DNA from: Populus alba
Lineage: Eukaryota > Streptophyta > Magnoliopsida > Malpighiales > Salicaceae
Direction of reading: 5' to 3'
Assembly (NCBI RefSeq): GCF_005239225.2
Contig: NC_133288.1
Span: 6,839,035-6,903,034 of the forward strand
DNA length: 64,000 bases
Below the pieces are notes generated by a model, which saw only the letters and a program-made list of their open reading frames with translations, had not been told where the DNA came from and searched no databases. Shown here in pieces: positions 1 through 12,316 of this stretch; within the stretch, counting starts at the first letter, position 1; each line of letters starts with the position of its first letter. Made by a program: the position numbers and the translations under genes.

Positions 1-125
1 TGACAGTTTCTTTCTAGTACGGGACCTAGACTCTTTCTACCAAGTCAGAAATACCATTTTGTAAAGTGTAACCACAGGGAAAAGGTAGATAGGAGAGCCG
101 GATTTTTTAAGCAATACACAATTAC
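1..125 (-). other. Intron of the JMJ25-like gene, cut by the window edge
   Basis: On the minus strand a GT donor lies directly after the CCAAAG codons at 126 (HCSPLPK). No JmjC continuation motif is encoded between the donor and position 1, so this stretch is read as intron. The rest of the JmjC domain should follow off the left edge. Confidence 0.75.
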
Positions 126-3100
126 CTTTGGTAATGGGCTACAGTGGATATGCCTAAATTCCTTGAAGTGCTTGTTGAGATACTCCTGCAACTTAGGAAC
201 ATCTTCTCTCCGGAAAATGTCCCAAACAGCACCTCCATCTAAAGCATCCATCCATTCTGACTCATTTCCACACTTTAAAGGTCCATCCCCAGTACTTCTG
301 CCTTGAACCACTCCTGCCTCCTCGTCACATTTCCCTAGATTATTAAGCAGTAACATTAAACAGAGAATTTTCATTCTGGTCATCAGCTTCACTAGATAAT
401 CCATTATCATCGGTAAAAGACCTACCAGAATCAGCACCATGCATGTTATCGACTTCATCCGCATTCTGATTATTTTCAAAAAGCTCTCCTTTATCAACTC
501 CATCCACATTCTGATTATTTCCAAAAAGCTCTCTTTGGTCTTGTTCAAAGTGCTTTAGCTTCAACTTTTGTATTTCAGTATAATGAGTTTTATTGGACAC
601 ATCAGCAGTATGCGTCAAGACATTTACCTGAAACAGCCAGATTTAATATGCACGAATTAATCATTATTAAAAGTATGAGGTTTAGCAATGATGTCAGATT
701 CTGATCCTGATAGCCACAGCACATATAGATGCAAAAGATTCACTGCTGATGTGAGAGAAAATTTCCAAATTTCTAGTATTTTAACACTTTGCATATCATA
801 ACATCTGACAGTTGATTATTATCAGAACAGCCGTTATCAAGAACACATTGGCTCATCCCAGTAGAGTCCTCGCAAGGAATTCTAAATAGAAATCTTCTTT
901 CAACAGTCTTCTCACTAATTGACGAAAAAATCTTACCATTGCACAGGACAGTTACCCTTTGAATGTCAACAAAAATAATTAAAAACAACACTCATACAAC
1001 AGCTAGTAAATATCACTACATAGAAACATTCAATTTCACTTAAATTTTTATGCAATATTTGGAAGAAGATACCATACAAATCCCTGGAAAAAGTTTAGGA
1101 AGATAACCAACCTAAGCATGTGGTATCAGCAGAATAGAAGCAATTAAAGCATCATTCTATAAGCTAACTACAAAATGCGACCTGGTAACACTTTGAGATT
1201 GGAAAACCAAGTTGTCTCGACTTCTATTTTATAGTTCAATTTTCACCTTTTCTAGAAGGTTGCTTTATTGATTTCTAACCTTCCATTCTCTTTCTATCAC
1301 CATATATCTTATTTTATCTGAACAAGAAAAGAAAAGGAAACTAAGCATACCGCATCAGACATGTCACAGTGAAGCTTAGTTACCGAATCTCCACGCCCAA
1401 GCTCTTCAGGATATCCGTAGGCAATATATGTCTTTGGCCCCATATCTGGCTTCAAAGAATTCTTAGGCAATCTGATAGCAAGGTTTAAAGGTCCACTGCG
1501 TGGATGTGTATACTCCTTAAAGGGCAAACAACAGATAAATTCAGCATCATGTCGTGGAAGACTTTCACCAAATGTTTTAGATGGGGGCCAGTCTTTCAGC
1601 TTCAGTATCTGAGGCCAATTTTTACCATCAAACCTTCCCCCTGTGTAACCAATGAAGAATTGATGGACATTAATATCGACCTGCATTCATCAAGAGTTGA
1701 GCATCACATTAAACATCACAACAGATGATAGCATATCAATAGGATTGAAACCATCATTATCATGACAAATGGAGAATATAACAAGAATGATTATCAGAAA
1801 ATAGCAGTAAAAGCCAGCAACACTTCATCTTCAATGCACGCCAAAAAAAAAGGTGAATATACTGACCTCACAGTAATCCAGACACTCAATTGCCTTTACA
1901 TCCAAAAGTGTGTCATGTTTTTCATTTTTGATCTGGCGGAAGGCACGCCACATGACCATTGGCTCCCAACTCAAACCAGATGCAGTTTCAAGCACATTGC
2001 GAACAATCACAGGCTCAGCTCTCTTCCAATGAAACTGAAAATGCTTCAAATCATCCTCTGTGATATCTTCAGCTATTGGATAGAATAAATAGTTATCATC
2101 AGAATCTTCTCGGCATGCTGTTTTTAATAACCTGTTACTATTACTGATATCAAGATCACCATTGGAATTAAAACAAGCACATCGTTCATCAGGAGCATTA
2201 GCAGAGTCAGTTTCCCATTTTTTGGACATTTCTTCAACTTTCTTTACCAACTCTGACACTGAAACTGCAAAATTGACTTTTTTGTTTGGGAACAAACATT
2301 TTAGTTCTAAATTGCCACTATCACAAGCACAATGAATGCTTCCATCTTCATTTGCTTTCCATCCGGACTTTGGCCCCATAAAATCCTCAGATTCATTCTT
2401 TTGAGGTAACTCAACTTGTGATTCAACCTGTGGTTTGTCTTTCCCACCATGCAAATATTCAAATCCTCTGTTAATATATTCCATAAGCACATCCGGCCCA
2501 CCACCTTGCAAGTGTCCAGCACGGATCTCTCGACAACAGGCAAGACAAAGATCAGAAGAGCAATTTGAGCAACTTCTGTGATAATCAAAAATAGAAGTTC
2601 TGCAATTATCACTGAAAAATAATTATGGATTATTATCAAAACTAAGAAAATGAAAAGGTGGAATTCCAATAACTATATAACTTACCAGAACATGCGCTCA
2701 TCTTCAGGGCATTCAGCATTCTCTATTTGTAAGTCTGCAAGTGGTACACCTGCAGAAATAAACTATTAGTGATCTGACAAATAGCAAAGCCAACTCTCTT
2801 CAGACATATGCACAAGCACTCATTGGCCACCCACTCATACTCATAATGTGTACACATTGTAAAACATAGATAAGCAGACATTTACCTGCACCAATAAAAT
2901 ACATGCATAAAATGCATGCTTCCAAATAATTTATTAATCAAAATATATGAGAAAATATTTCATTGATACGACCATTACTTGGAAGTCACTGCAAGTACAA
3001 CTAAAAGAAAGGCCTTTGATGTCCAAACAAGAAGGGAAACACAAAACATAAGAAATAAAGAGAAGATTTGTAGTCAGAATACAAATCATTACAAAAAATG

Positions 3101-5653
3101 GGAAAAAATGGAGGACTTGGAAATTTGTCCTTTAAACCAATAGAAAACCATTTCATCCTATAAAAGCAACACCTTTTGTGTCTACAAAATTCCTTTTTTC
3201 TCAATCTCAAACATGCCTAAAGCAGAATGTTTTGCAATTAGATAAAAAACAAGGCAAAACTTAGTTTTTTATCAAATAAATTCCATATATTTGGGGCAAA
3301 AGAAGTGCTTACCTTTACTCTTGGCCTCAATCTCTCTCTCCATCATTTGTTCTTCATCTAACTGCTTCAGAAATGGAAGAAGCGCGTGAAGGAAAAACTT
3401 AGAGTATCGCAATTCTTCTTCTTTGCTTACTTCCAGTTTTAAATTTTTCAGTTCCTGCAGCAAATAACAAGAGGTAAAATTATAACATCTCACATGTGCA
3501 TTTAAAACAATTAACAAATACACATTGAAGCACAAGTTGCAAGGTTGGATTACATACCTTCATCGGCGCATCCAGACGCAAACAAGATTTACAGTTGCAA
3601 TTTCTAAGACAGACAGGACAGGCATTGGCAATTTCATCCTCTGTCATCTTAGGATACCTACAACATGAACAAAGAATTCCTTAAGTAACAAAATCAATCT
3701 TGGAGAAATTAAACTATAGGAATTTATAAGATGATTAAAAAAATCACTAAAACATGTCTAAGCTATGCCATTGTCTTGTAAATGATAAAAGCCAGTCCTA
3801 AAAATCCAAAACAGTATATCATATGCTAATTTACTTATATTAACAATATAATGTTGCTCATGATTTGCAATAAAATTGAGACCAGAATCATTGCTTCATT
3901 CTCATGCAAGATATCACCTGTTCCAGCAGTTAACTGTTTTCTATAGCATTTATATTTAGAAACAAGATATATCTTTGTTAAAACAAAACCATCATACTAA
4001 TTACACATAAGTTCATGAAATTCACAACAAATTATATAATTGATAACAGAATCAGTATAATTCACAAAAGGTATAAATTAAAGATAATTTAGATTCCATA
4101 ATGCCAATCCTAACAGAAAAACATACGGTGAGAAAACAAGAACTGAATGGTATAATGCAAATAATCCAACAGTATACCATTTCGTCAAGCATGGTATGCA
4201 ATAACGCTTCCTTTTACATTTAAGACACCGAACAACACGGCCCTTATCATTTCTCTGGCATTGATGACACATTAAACACACATTCTCAATAAACTGCAAA
4301 AAACAAAAAAAAAAATCAGCAACATAAACAACCATCAATAACCAAACTGACAATATCAATAACAAATCAAAGATAATTAGTTACCTCATTATCACGCTTG
4401 GATTTGCTTCCCTGATCCACTTGCTCTTTCCGAGTCCTGAGCCCATAACCTGTTTCAGAGCTCATCATCAAACAATCTCCTTCGCCACTCTCTTCCTTCT
4501 CTTCTTCTCCCTCGATATTCTCCTCCTCCTGATTCTTTTTTCCTTTTCGACTAACTTTCTTTTTTCCACGACTGACATCACTATTTTTACTATTTTGCAC
4601 ACTTTCCAATCCATCACTCTCTGAGACTCCATTCTTCTTCCTCCTCTTCCTGCGCTTCTCCCCAAGCACCGCCTCATCTAATGCAGCATCAAGCTCAGCA
4701 TAGTTTACCTTTTTATCAGTTCTCCTCGGCCTCTTATTTAATGAACCTCCATTCTCTTCCACATCACCACCATTCTCCTTCCCTACCTCGCTCTCCACCT
4801 CCTCATTACCCGATTCACTTTCCTTCTTCCCGCCCTTATTCTCTCTAGCAACAGCCCCTTCACTTTCCTTAACCCCCTCGCCGTCTTCCTCATTCTTAAC
4901 AAATCTCACCTTCTCCTTTCCTCCAACACCCAGTTCTCCAATCTCTTTCCTTTCCTCGTTATCCACACTGAATTTACCTCCCTCCCACCCCCTCTTCTCT
5001 GCCCCTTTCTCTTCCCTTCTCCCGTCCAATTTTCCTTCTTTATCATTTTCTACCTCTTTCTCTCCTTCCTCGGCATCCACCTCCTGTTTTGCCTTCCTAG
5101 ACTTCCCATCCATCTTTCCATCAACCCCTCTCTCTTCCTTCTTGACGAAATCCACTTCACTTTTCTCACCTAATCCATCTTCGTCCCCACTCTCCACCTC
5201 TTTCTCTCCTTCATTCCCAACAAAGTCCACCCTTTTCTTCCCCTCAACAGCTGAAGAAACCCCCTTTTCATCATTCTCCACATTCTCTTCTTCCACCTTC
5301 TCCTCCTCACGATCACTTTCTTTCTTCTTTCCCTTCTTTTTTTTCCTACCCCTTCTCACATACTCCTTCAAATCACCTTCTTCCCCTTTCTCCACACCAT
5401 TACCTTCCCTTTCCTCTTCAACAGCTCCAATCTCACTCTTCTTTACCTTCCTCTTTCTATTTCCCATGTTTGAGGCCCCCTTTCCTTTATCAATATCACG
5501 ACTTTCCTCTACTTTCCCTTCACCAATTTCACTACTTTGATGTAACCCCCCATTCTCCTTAGCCCCCTCCTCTGACCCACCATTCTCCACCGCTTCCTCC
5601 ACCAACCCCGCCTCCGATTGCGCCGGTTTCTGCCGCTTCCTCACTCTCGCCAT
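126..5653 (-). CDS. JMJ25-like: JmjC-domain histone H3K9 demethylase, KDM3/JMJ25 type (5' eight exons, partial)
   Basis: Seen: eight exons with GT-AG borders and matching phases: 4385-5653, 4178-4293, 3558-3657, 3313-3454, 2686-2749, 1867-2611, 1351-1680 and 126-627; intron sequence fills 1-125. The start is the ATG at 5653 ([14 protein letters not shown]). Residues 1-423 are a K/E-rich, low-complexity acidic-basic region. A RING-like zinc module follows ([20 protein letters not shown], about residues 430-465), then a second Cys-rich finger ([18 protein letters not shown], about 565-595). The JmjC domain begins in exon 6 ([15 protein letters not shown]) and carries the Fe(II)-binding HxD as HCDMSD at the end of exon 7. 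The distal iron-binding His lies beyond the left edge. Known: plant KDM3/IBM1-JMJ25 enzymes remove H3K9 mono- and dimethyl marks in the nucleus, using Fe(II) and 2-oxoglutarate. Odd: exon 8 changes frame near 345 (one extra base gives a stop); removing one base restores phase to the 126/125 donor. The family call is firm; the exact paralogue is not. Confidence 0.9.
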
Positions 5654-6290
5654 CACAAAAGATTGAAGCTTTTATTAGCAGGGGATAAAAGGAGACTTTT
5701 TCGGTTTTATTTTTACAGTGGTTGGACAAGAAGGGTCAGTTTTCCTTTTATAAAGAGAAACTGGGATTTTTTTTAAGCATTTTTGTTTTTCTTGTTTTTA
5801 AGAAAAAAGAAGATAGGGTTTCTTCTTATGGCAGGGAAGGGGTATTTTTATTTATGTTTTTGTAGGTGAAATAAAATATGATAATATTATTTATTATTAT
5901 CATCAGTTGATTAATAATAATTAGTGCTGAATGGGGTTTTTGAAATTTTTTGGCGCCAAATTTATGGATGCAAGAAAAAAAAAACTCAAGTGTGGATTTC
6001 TAGGGTTTCGAAATAATTGTGGGAGGAAAGATAATCCGTCTATTTTTTGGAGATAATCTAGGGAAGTGGAGCTTAAGTTGGTGGAAATATGGAAAGGAAT
6101 AGTTATGGGGTGTGTAGGATCATGTTACTTGTAACTCTTGGCTCAACCCTCTCTGTTCATCTTATAATTATAGGTTTTCTTGCATTTTCTACATGTAACT
6201 ATCATAAATGTTAAATATTTATTTTGATATATTTTTTGAGTAGAATACTACTAGATAAGTCGCTCGTATTTTCTACAAATCACGTATACC
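5654..6290 (-). promoter_or_regulatory. Upstream/5' UTR region of the JMJ25-like gene
   Basis: These bases lie just 5' of the JMJ25-like ATG. The stretch is T/A-rich on either strand and has no supported ORF. I see no decisive TATA box or transcription start; the promoter label rests on position only. Confidence 0.4.
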
Positions 6291-6311
6291 ATAATAATAA
6301 TAATAATAATA
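6291..6311. repeat. (ATA)n microsatellite
   Basis: About seven ATA/TAA units in a row, directly visible. Probably a polymorphic simple repeat. Confidence 0.9.
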
Positions 6312-7695
6312 AAAAGTCGGATACCAGAAGATATAGAGAGCATTCAAGTTTTGAGCAAAGAGATCATATGTGCACACACTTGCATTAAAAGCAACTCAGC
6401 CAACTAATTATTAATATTCATGATTTAGCGAGCAAAACAAACATAATATTATGATAAAAGTGAAGAATTCTTAGTACGGACTAAATAGGAAGTTGTACGT
6501 GAAAAGGCAACAGAGACAGTGAGTGTCGATGCACAAGAACTTCTTTACCAAGTTGTTGTTGATGGATGATTGCTGAGCCAAGTCAAGAGTCTATCACCTT
6601 AACAAATACAAATTCTTATAAAGTGAGATGAAACTAATGTTGTATTAAACCTATATCGAACTCTAGTTTTAGAAAAACTCATTGACGAATTATTTAATAT
6701 GTTTTAAAAATACCGCGCTTGGCATATATGAGCCTGTTAAGAAGAAGATATGTTGACCTAACATGTTAAAATTCAAGCTTAATTAAAAATATGACTTATT
6801 TTATTTACTAACTTGATGAAAAGTTTACAACCTGTTTTGAAATTAAAAAATATTGTGTAAGGTCGATATTAATCTTTAAAAAATAAATGAAATGTTTGAA
6901 CTAATTATTAAAATTCAAGTTTTATCAAAACATGATATGATGAAAAATTGTTAGTATTATTTTTTTTCTTTCAAAAATGAATATTTACACATTTATGCAT
7001 GCTACATATATTAAAAAAAAAAAGCACAATTTGCAAAATAAAAACCAATGTTAATACAAAACCAAAAATTAAAGTAAGAATACATAAGTAATTAATATGT
7101 TTTCAAAATAAATATTTACATAAGCATATTTTTACGAAACTGTGGTACAAATATCGTGCCGAAAAGCAGCCATCATTTTTAAGATTTATCTTACAAAAAC
7201 TCAAAGCAAAAAAAAAAAATTCAAAATTTGACGAAACATACAAACGCAATGCAAAATCAATGAAAATAAAATAAAAATACATGAATTAATAATAATTATG
7301 CATAAACAGTGCAATGTATATTATTTTGCATTTTGAATAAAAACTATTTCCAAATATAAACTTTTACACATATGTGTATGTGAAAAAACAAAAGTCTAGT
7401 TTTATAAAAAGAAGTTAGTGTAAAAGCAAAGCCAATAAAAAATAAATTAAGAAGGTATGGAAATGAATAGTAACCATGCATGGACATTCAATAGCTATTA
7501 TTTTGCATATTTTAAACATATGCAATTGCTCTCTTATCTTCTAGCTCAAACAACCTTTATTCTTTTCAGCTTAAAATTCTCTTTATTTTTTCCTTCCCAT
7601 CCCTTCTCCTTTGGTATTTTCTCTTTCTAACTCTGTTTTTTTTTATTATTATCTTTTTTCTTCCTCTATATTTATAGAGGGGAAGAGCTTTTAAA
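6312..7695. other. AT-rich intergenic DNA, nothing recognised
   Basis: No ORF of meaningful length, no RNA gene and no clear repeat family. Short homopolymer A/T runs are frequent. Confidence 0.7.
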
Positions 7696-7699
7696 GTTC

Positions 7700-7925
7700 T
7701 CTTACCGTTTGGGTGTGATTATGGATTACTTTTCAAAATATTTTTTATTTAAAAATATATTAAAATGATATTTTTTTATTTTTTTTTAAAATCATTTTTA
7801 TATCAGCATATTGAAAATGATCAGGAAACACTAAAAAAATATATTAATTTAAAGTAAAAAAAAAATAAAAAAAATTCAAATATTTTTAAAAATACTTTTA
7901 AAACGTAAAAGCAAATAGAATTAGA
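7700..7925. mobile_element. AT-rich MITE-like repeat, copy 1
   Basis: The segment runs from a CCGTTTGGGTGTG-type start through T-rich then A-rich tracts (TATTAAAATGATATTTTTTT, ATCAGCATATTGAAAATGAT) to AAACGTAAAAGCAAATAGA. The same order of sub-motifs recurs at 8545-8740 and more loosely at 33165-33350. The layout is that of a short non-autonomous element common in Salicaceae-like genomes; that family assignment is from general familiarity, not a search. Confidence 0.6.
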
Positions 7926-8540
7926 CGAAACAATGTTGTTTTGCTTAAAGAGGGGAAGTTTTGGTCGATAATCAAAGTTTGTCAACTTTTCCAATTTATC
8001 CTTGGATTTTTAATTTTTTAGTTTCTTTGTCAATTGCACCTTTTTCTTATAATTTCTTTTAGTTTTGTTCATAATTGCACGTTTTTACATTTCTACGCTT
8101 CTTCTAGTCTAGTAATTGGTTTTTTAATTTCTTTCATTTTTGGTCAGTTATACCTTTTTTCTTAGGAATAACATTCTATAATTTAATCAAAATTACATTT
8201 GCGCATTATATTTTAAAAAATTACAGTTTATATCCTGAACCTTTCTTGTTAACATTATCATTCTTGTCAAAAAAACAATAAAAATTATTTGATTATCTAC
8301 AAGTTTGTTATTATTCTCCATTTAATGACTAAAATACACTTGTATTAAATACACCAAGAAAACATCAATTCTAAAAATCCATAATGTAAATTCTTTTTTA
8401 ATGTTTCTATCCCAGTCCAGATCTGGGTACATTCCATATCTCCTCTATTTTCTTTGAACTGAGCTCATTGTCATCATCAAATCACTGCACCCGCTAAATT
8501 GCCTTGAACATCTAGCCAAATTCTTTCGGATTTATTTAGT
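7926..8540. other. Intergenic DNA without recognised feature
   Basis: T-rich stretch with TTTTT(C/T) runs. No ORF, hairpin gene or repeat could be supported. Confidence 0.6.
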
Positions 8541-8544
8541 ATTG

Positions 8545-8740
8545 TAGTTGTGTTATTTTTAAAATAATTTTTATGTTAAAATACATGTTAATGATATTTT
8601 TTTTATTTTTAAAAAATTATTTTTAAATCAGCACATCAAAATGATTTGAAAATACTAAAAACATATTATTTTAAAAGTTAATAAAAAATAAAAAAAAAAT
8701 TATTTTTTTAAATATTTTTAAAATACAGAAACAAACAGGT
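8545..8740. mobile_element. AT-rich MITE-like repeat, copy 2
   Basis: It shares with 7700-7925 the sub-motif order TTAATGATATTTTTTTTATT, then ATCAGCACATCAAAATGATT, then an A-rich tail ending in AAATACAGAAACAAACAGG. Copies 1 and 2 are about 0.6 kb apart in the same orientation. Confidence 0.6.
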
Positions 8741-9399
8741 ATATAAAAGCAAAAAAAAAAACTAGAATTAAATGGTGGAAATGAAGATGACTAAGGAACA
8801 GTGGAGAATATTAACCATCAACGCATATATGAGTGACCATAAACATCATACCTTCTTCTTCTTCTTCTTTTTCTAATAAAGGCAATTAAACTATTTGATC
8901 CAACAATTATTCGTCGCCGATATACATATAAAAAAGTGTCTGAGATAAAGGTGTGATTGACTCTTTTTTTATAGTAAAATCCACATAAAAAATATATTTT
9001 TTTTATTTTTGTAAGGTGAAGTTGTATTTTCAAAGAGTTATATCTTTTTTAAAAAGTCAACTACATCTCAAAGTCAAACACGTACTAAATCTCAAGAATG
9101 GAAGTTAGCCAATAAAATTCATGCATGAAAACTTTGTACCTCGTTATATATTATGAAGTGCTTCTCTGATTGCTCAAGACATCTCTTTTCAACTAAGAGA
9201 TTTACACATAATTCTATTTTTTGTGTTTGCCAAAAGTGCACCTAATTCACATGACTCATGACTCAACCAAATCCTTAATCACGGGCCAATCTTATGCATT
9301 CAACTGTAATTCCATTTTTTATGCGAGTAGTGATAAAATGAACCAAAAAAACCAGACACACTGATCAACTAAAGTTTCTATGAGTTAATCTTAAAAGGA
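8741..9399. other. Intergenic DNA without recognised feature
   Basis: AT-rich, with a short (TTC)n run near 8853. I see no gene. Confidence 0.6.
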
Positions 9400-9560
9400 T
9401 AACTTAATTGGTCAGATCTTAAATTTACTCCTTAATAATTATGAGTTTAAGTCCTTTCAGGACACTAAATTCACATGATCGTTAACTTCATGGCCCGTGA
9501 AATTAGTTCAAGTATACGCAAAACTAATCCGAATATTCACATTAATAATAAAAAAAAAAG
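9400..9560 (+). repeat. Dispersed repeat family D, copy 1 (tandem with copy 2)
   Basis: Contains CAGATCTTAAATTTACTCC, then CTTAATAATTATGAGTTTAAG, then GTTAACTTCATGGCCCGTGA and AATATTCACATTAATAATAA. The same blocks come in the same order at 9575-9745, and reversed at 13038-13135. Probably an old non-autonomous element. Confidence 0.7.
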
Positions 9561-9574
9561 TCTCTACATGTTAA

Positions 9575-9745
9575 TGACTGGTCAAATCTTAAATTTATAT
9601 CTTAATAATCACAAGTTTGGGTTTTTTTATGGCCACTAGAGACATATATAATTGTTAACTTCAGAACCCATGAGATTAGTTCAAGGTACACGCAAGTTAA
9701 CCAAATATTCATATTAATAATAATATGAAAAAAAAAATCTCCTAT
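9575..9745 (+). repeat. Dispersed repeat family D, copy 2
   Basis: Imperfect direct repeat of 9400-9560: CAAATCTTAAATTTATATC, CTTAATAATCACAAGTTTGG, TTGTTAACTTCAGAACCCAT and AATATTCATATTAATAATAA match block by block with roughly 20% differences. The two copies form a head-to-tail pair. Confidence 0.7.
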
Positions 9746-10720
9746 GTGCTCCTTAGGCTTGCAACAACATTAATGTCTCAGAATCTTCTACCCTCACCCA
9801 GTAGTTTAAACAATTTCATAACACACTATTCATCAGCTAATTTCCAACCTTCCTGTTTCTCCTTGAAAAAAAAAAAAAAAAAAAAATTCCCATAGTTGCA
9901 TTAAAGGATTAAAAAAAACACCATAACAACCAAGTTTTCCGTTAGCATATTCACAAATAAATTTTATCGTAGGTTAATTCTATCGATAAATTGTCTATAA
10001 AATTTATACGTCATCATTGTACTATTTAACTTTTTTTATTTTTATTTTTTCTATTGCAATTTTCTTAATATATACTATGAAAATATTTCTATCGAAAATT
10101 CAGTCGGTAAATATTACCGCAATACATCTATGAAAAAATTCTATCATATTATTGTTTGTATTTGTCAATTTTAGTGGAAAAAAAATCGGTAATCAAGAAA
10201 GTGAAAGTTACAGTAGCAGAAAAACATTAGCTTAACATTTGATGCAGTCTGATGGAATGAGAATTAGGTTAGGTGGAAACTACTATACTAAGCTTGATGG
10301 TTCTGAATAAAGAAGAATAAATGCTCAAATAGAAGTCTTCAACTAGATTTGGAAAGCAATAGGAAATTTTTTTCACAAATGAATGTAAAAAACTACCCTA
10401 CCGTGTGTAAAGAAGAGAAGTTTCTTGTTGATGTGCAAAATAACATCATGCATAAAGAAAAACCCAACTATTTTGTGATTTCATAGTACCTTTTCCTTTT
10501 AAAAAAAAAAACAATATCATCTCATCTAATTAACCAAAACGAGAACAAAAATATAAAACAATTTTATGAGGGGGGGAACCTTTTTTTTTTAAAAAATGGA
10601 AGTAAAGCTTACCAGGTTAAATCCATTCATTTTTAAGTAATATTAAAATAGTCCGAAGATTTCATGGTTTTATCAAATCCAAACTAGAATGATAATTAGC
10701 TTGAAAAAAACCTGTAAATT
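9746..10720. other. AT-rich intergenic DNA
   Basis: Holds a roughly 21-A run near 9868-9888 and several shorter poly-A tracts. No gene is supported. Confidence 0.6.
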
Positions 10721-10724
10721 AAAA

Positions 10725-10870
10725 AATGACCCAAACCGAAAAAAACAAATCCAAATAAAAAAAACCGGGGAAAACGGGAAAACCGAGCCAAATTGGTTTG
10801 AACCGGTTTTTATCCTAAAAAACCAAAACCAAAACCAGTCGGGTTGAACCGGTTTCGGTTTTTTTATATA
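10725..10870. repeat. AACCGG/AAAACCG-rich low-complexity repeat
   Basis: Repeated AACCGGTTT, AAAACCG and CCAAAACC motifs, including two near-palindromic GAACCGGTTT blocks at about 10800 and 10843. This resembles CGGTTT-rich non-autonomous repeats of plant genomes; no termini were resolved. Confidence 0.5.
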
Positions 10871-11280
10871 TAAAAAAATTTAATTTAGTTATTTTTTTTA
10901 AATCAAACCAAACAAAAAATGATTATCTTTAGTCCAAACCGTAGTTTTATAGTGTAGTTTGGATACAAATATGATATTTATGCTTATATAATATGTAAAA
11001 TATTTAAAACTCAAGAGTCATTGAATATTTATAAATTAAATAATATAATCAATACATCAACGTTGATATTTAGGCAAAGTAATTAGTTTTAAACACATTA
11101 CATTATTTCAGGAAAAAATGGTAATTTTGTTTAAAACTATATATTTAGAGTGTGAAGGATGTTATATTCGATATTTATAATTTTGTTTAAAACTAAATAT
11201 GGTATTTATAATTTTGTTTTTATGGTTTTAAAAAACATGAAGCATTAAAAAAAAAAGTACTTGTTATGGAATGAGACACA
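10871..11280. other. AT-rich intergenic DNA
   Basis: Two partly repeated phrases (TTATAATTTTGTTTAAAAC near 11176 and ATAATTTTGTTTTTATGG near 11208). Nothing else is recognised. Confidence 0.5.
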
Positions 11281-11660
11281 ATTCTTTGTTGGACTCCTTT
11301 GATGTCGGGGTGGCGGGGCTTAGTTAGGGGGCTTGAGAGATCTGATCCTTTTTCAGTCTGGGACTGCACAAAAGAGCTTTTGTGTCAATCAAAGATGCGA
11401 CAGGATGCATGGATGAGCTCTTTGTTGAGGAAGCAGGACTCCTTTGATGGAGGATAATCGGGCCCGGGACCCAAGCCTGGAACTGGTCTGGGTTACCCGC
11501 TTGTTCGACCTGGGGGGACCCGGTCAAACTCGAGTGAGACCCAGTCAATTTTTTTCCTGCTATCCTTTTTGCACCTGTTGCCTAAGGAGCAAAACCTGAG
11601 TTGGAGGAGGTTTCACTGCATTCACTATAACCCCAACTCTCCTATCAGTCTTCTTCGTCA
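11281..11660. other. GC-richer island of unknown origin
   Basis: Base composition rises sharply against the flanks. The phrase GGACTCCTTTGATG occurs twice (about 11290 and 11433). A 74-codon minus-strand frame (11324-11548) resembles nothing I know. The GACCCGGTC-type phrases at its right end resemble the repeat at 12900. Possibly a transposon fragment. Confidence 0.4.
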
Positions 11661-12156
11661 AGGTTGTGATGCTTGGCACTGTGTCATAAAATCAAAGATC
11701 AGTCAAACAGTAAACGTTTAAATAACTTAAAAATACAAAAAGAAAAAAATAAGATTGAACAATGCCACCTCACCTTCCACTTTTTTATGTTAGTAACAAT
11801 TCCTAGAAATAATATCCAAAATCCCACCAAGCAAGATATGTATTTCAAGTTCTCTATGAGTCTTTGTTGTCTCTCTTTAAAGTTAACAAATGGTTAGTCT
11901 AAACACAGTATTTCTCTCTATATAAGTTTTACTCTTTTGATTCATCACCATCTACCTCTATCTTCTCATGGTTTCAATCATTTGATTATGCCTTCCCAAC
12001 CTAAAATACAATATAAGGTTTTCCCATACCCAAGATCCTCTAATAGTCTACTAAAATTAAAAATTTGAGATTTGAGGCAACGGGGAAAGGGAAGACTGAG
12101 GAGTGGGGACTATGTAGTAGAGTGTTAGGGGACTCGGACAGGAAGGTAGTAAACTT
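11661..12156. other. Intergenic DNA, nothing recognised
   Basis: No supported gene or repeat. A 74-codon open frame at 11673-11897 has no recognisable features. Confidence 0.5.
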
Positions 12157-12312
12157 TTAACTTTTGCGAGTTAAAACTCGAAATCTGTCAAACTCGGTCA
12201 AAATCGATCAAACTCGGACCGATTTTAACCGACCGATTTCGAGTTTTTTGACACGTTTTATACATGTTGACTTGTAAAATCATAAGATTTTAAGAGTCAA
12301 CTCGCGATTTTA
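12157..12312 (+). repeat. Dispersed repeat family R, copy 1
   Basis: Contains GCGAGTTAAAACTCGAAATC, repeated TCAAACTCGG phrases, TTATACATGTTGACTTGTAA and AGTCAACTCGCGATTTTAAC. The reverse complement of 14520-14695 matches its second half block by block. The copy directly abuts the 3' end of the DRT111 pseudogene. Confidence 0.55.
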
Positions 12313-12316
12313 ACAA

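Noticed and set aside
773..991. 72-codon minus-strand ORF between JMJ25-like exons 7 and 8
   Set aside because: The flanking exons join in phase without it, and it has no family motif; read as intron.
5142..5540. 132-codon plus-strand ORF opposite JMJ25-like exon 1
   Set aside because: Ser/Phe/Pro-rich shadow of the K/E-rich exon on the other strand.
8818..9033. 71-codon minus-strand ORF with Arg run
   Set aside because: Made by a (TTC)n repeat; no supporting features.
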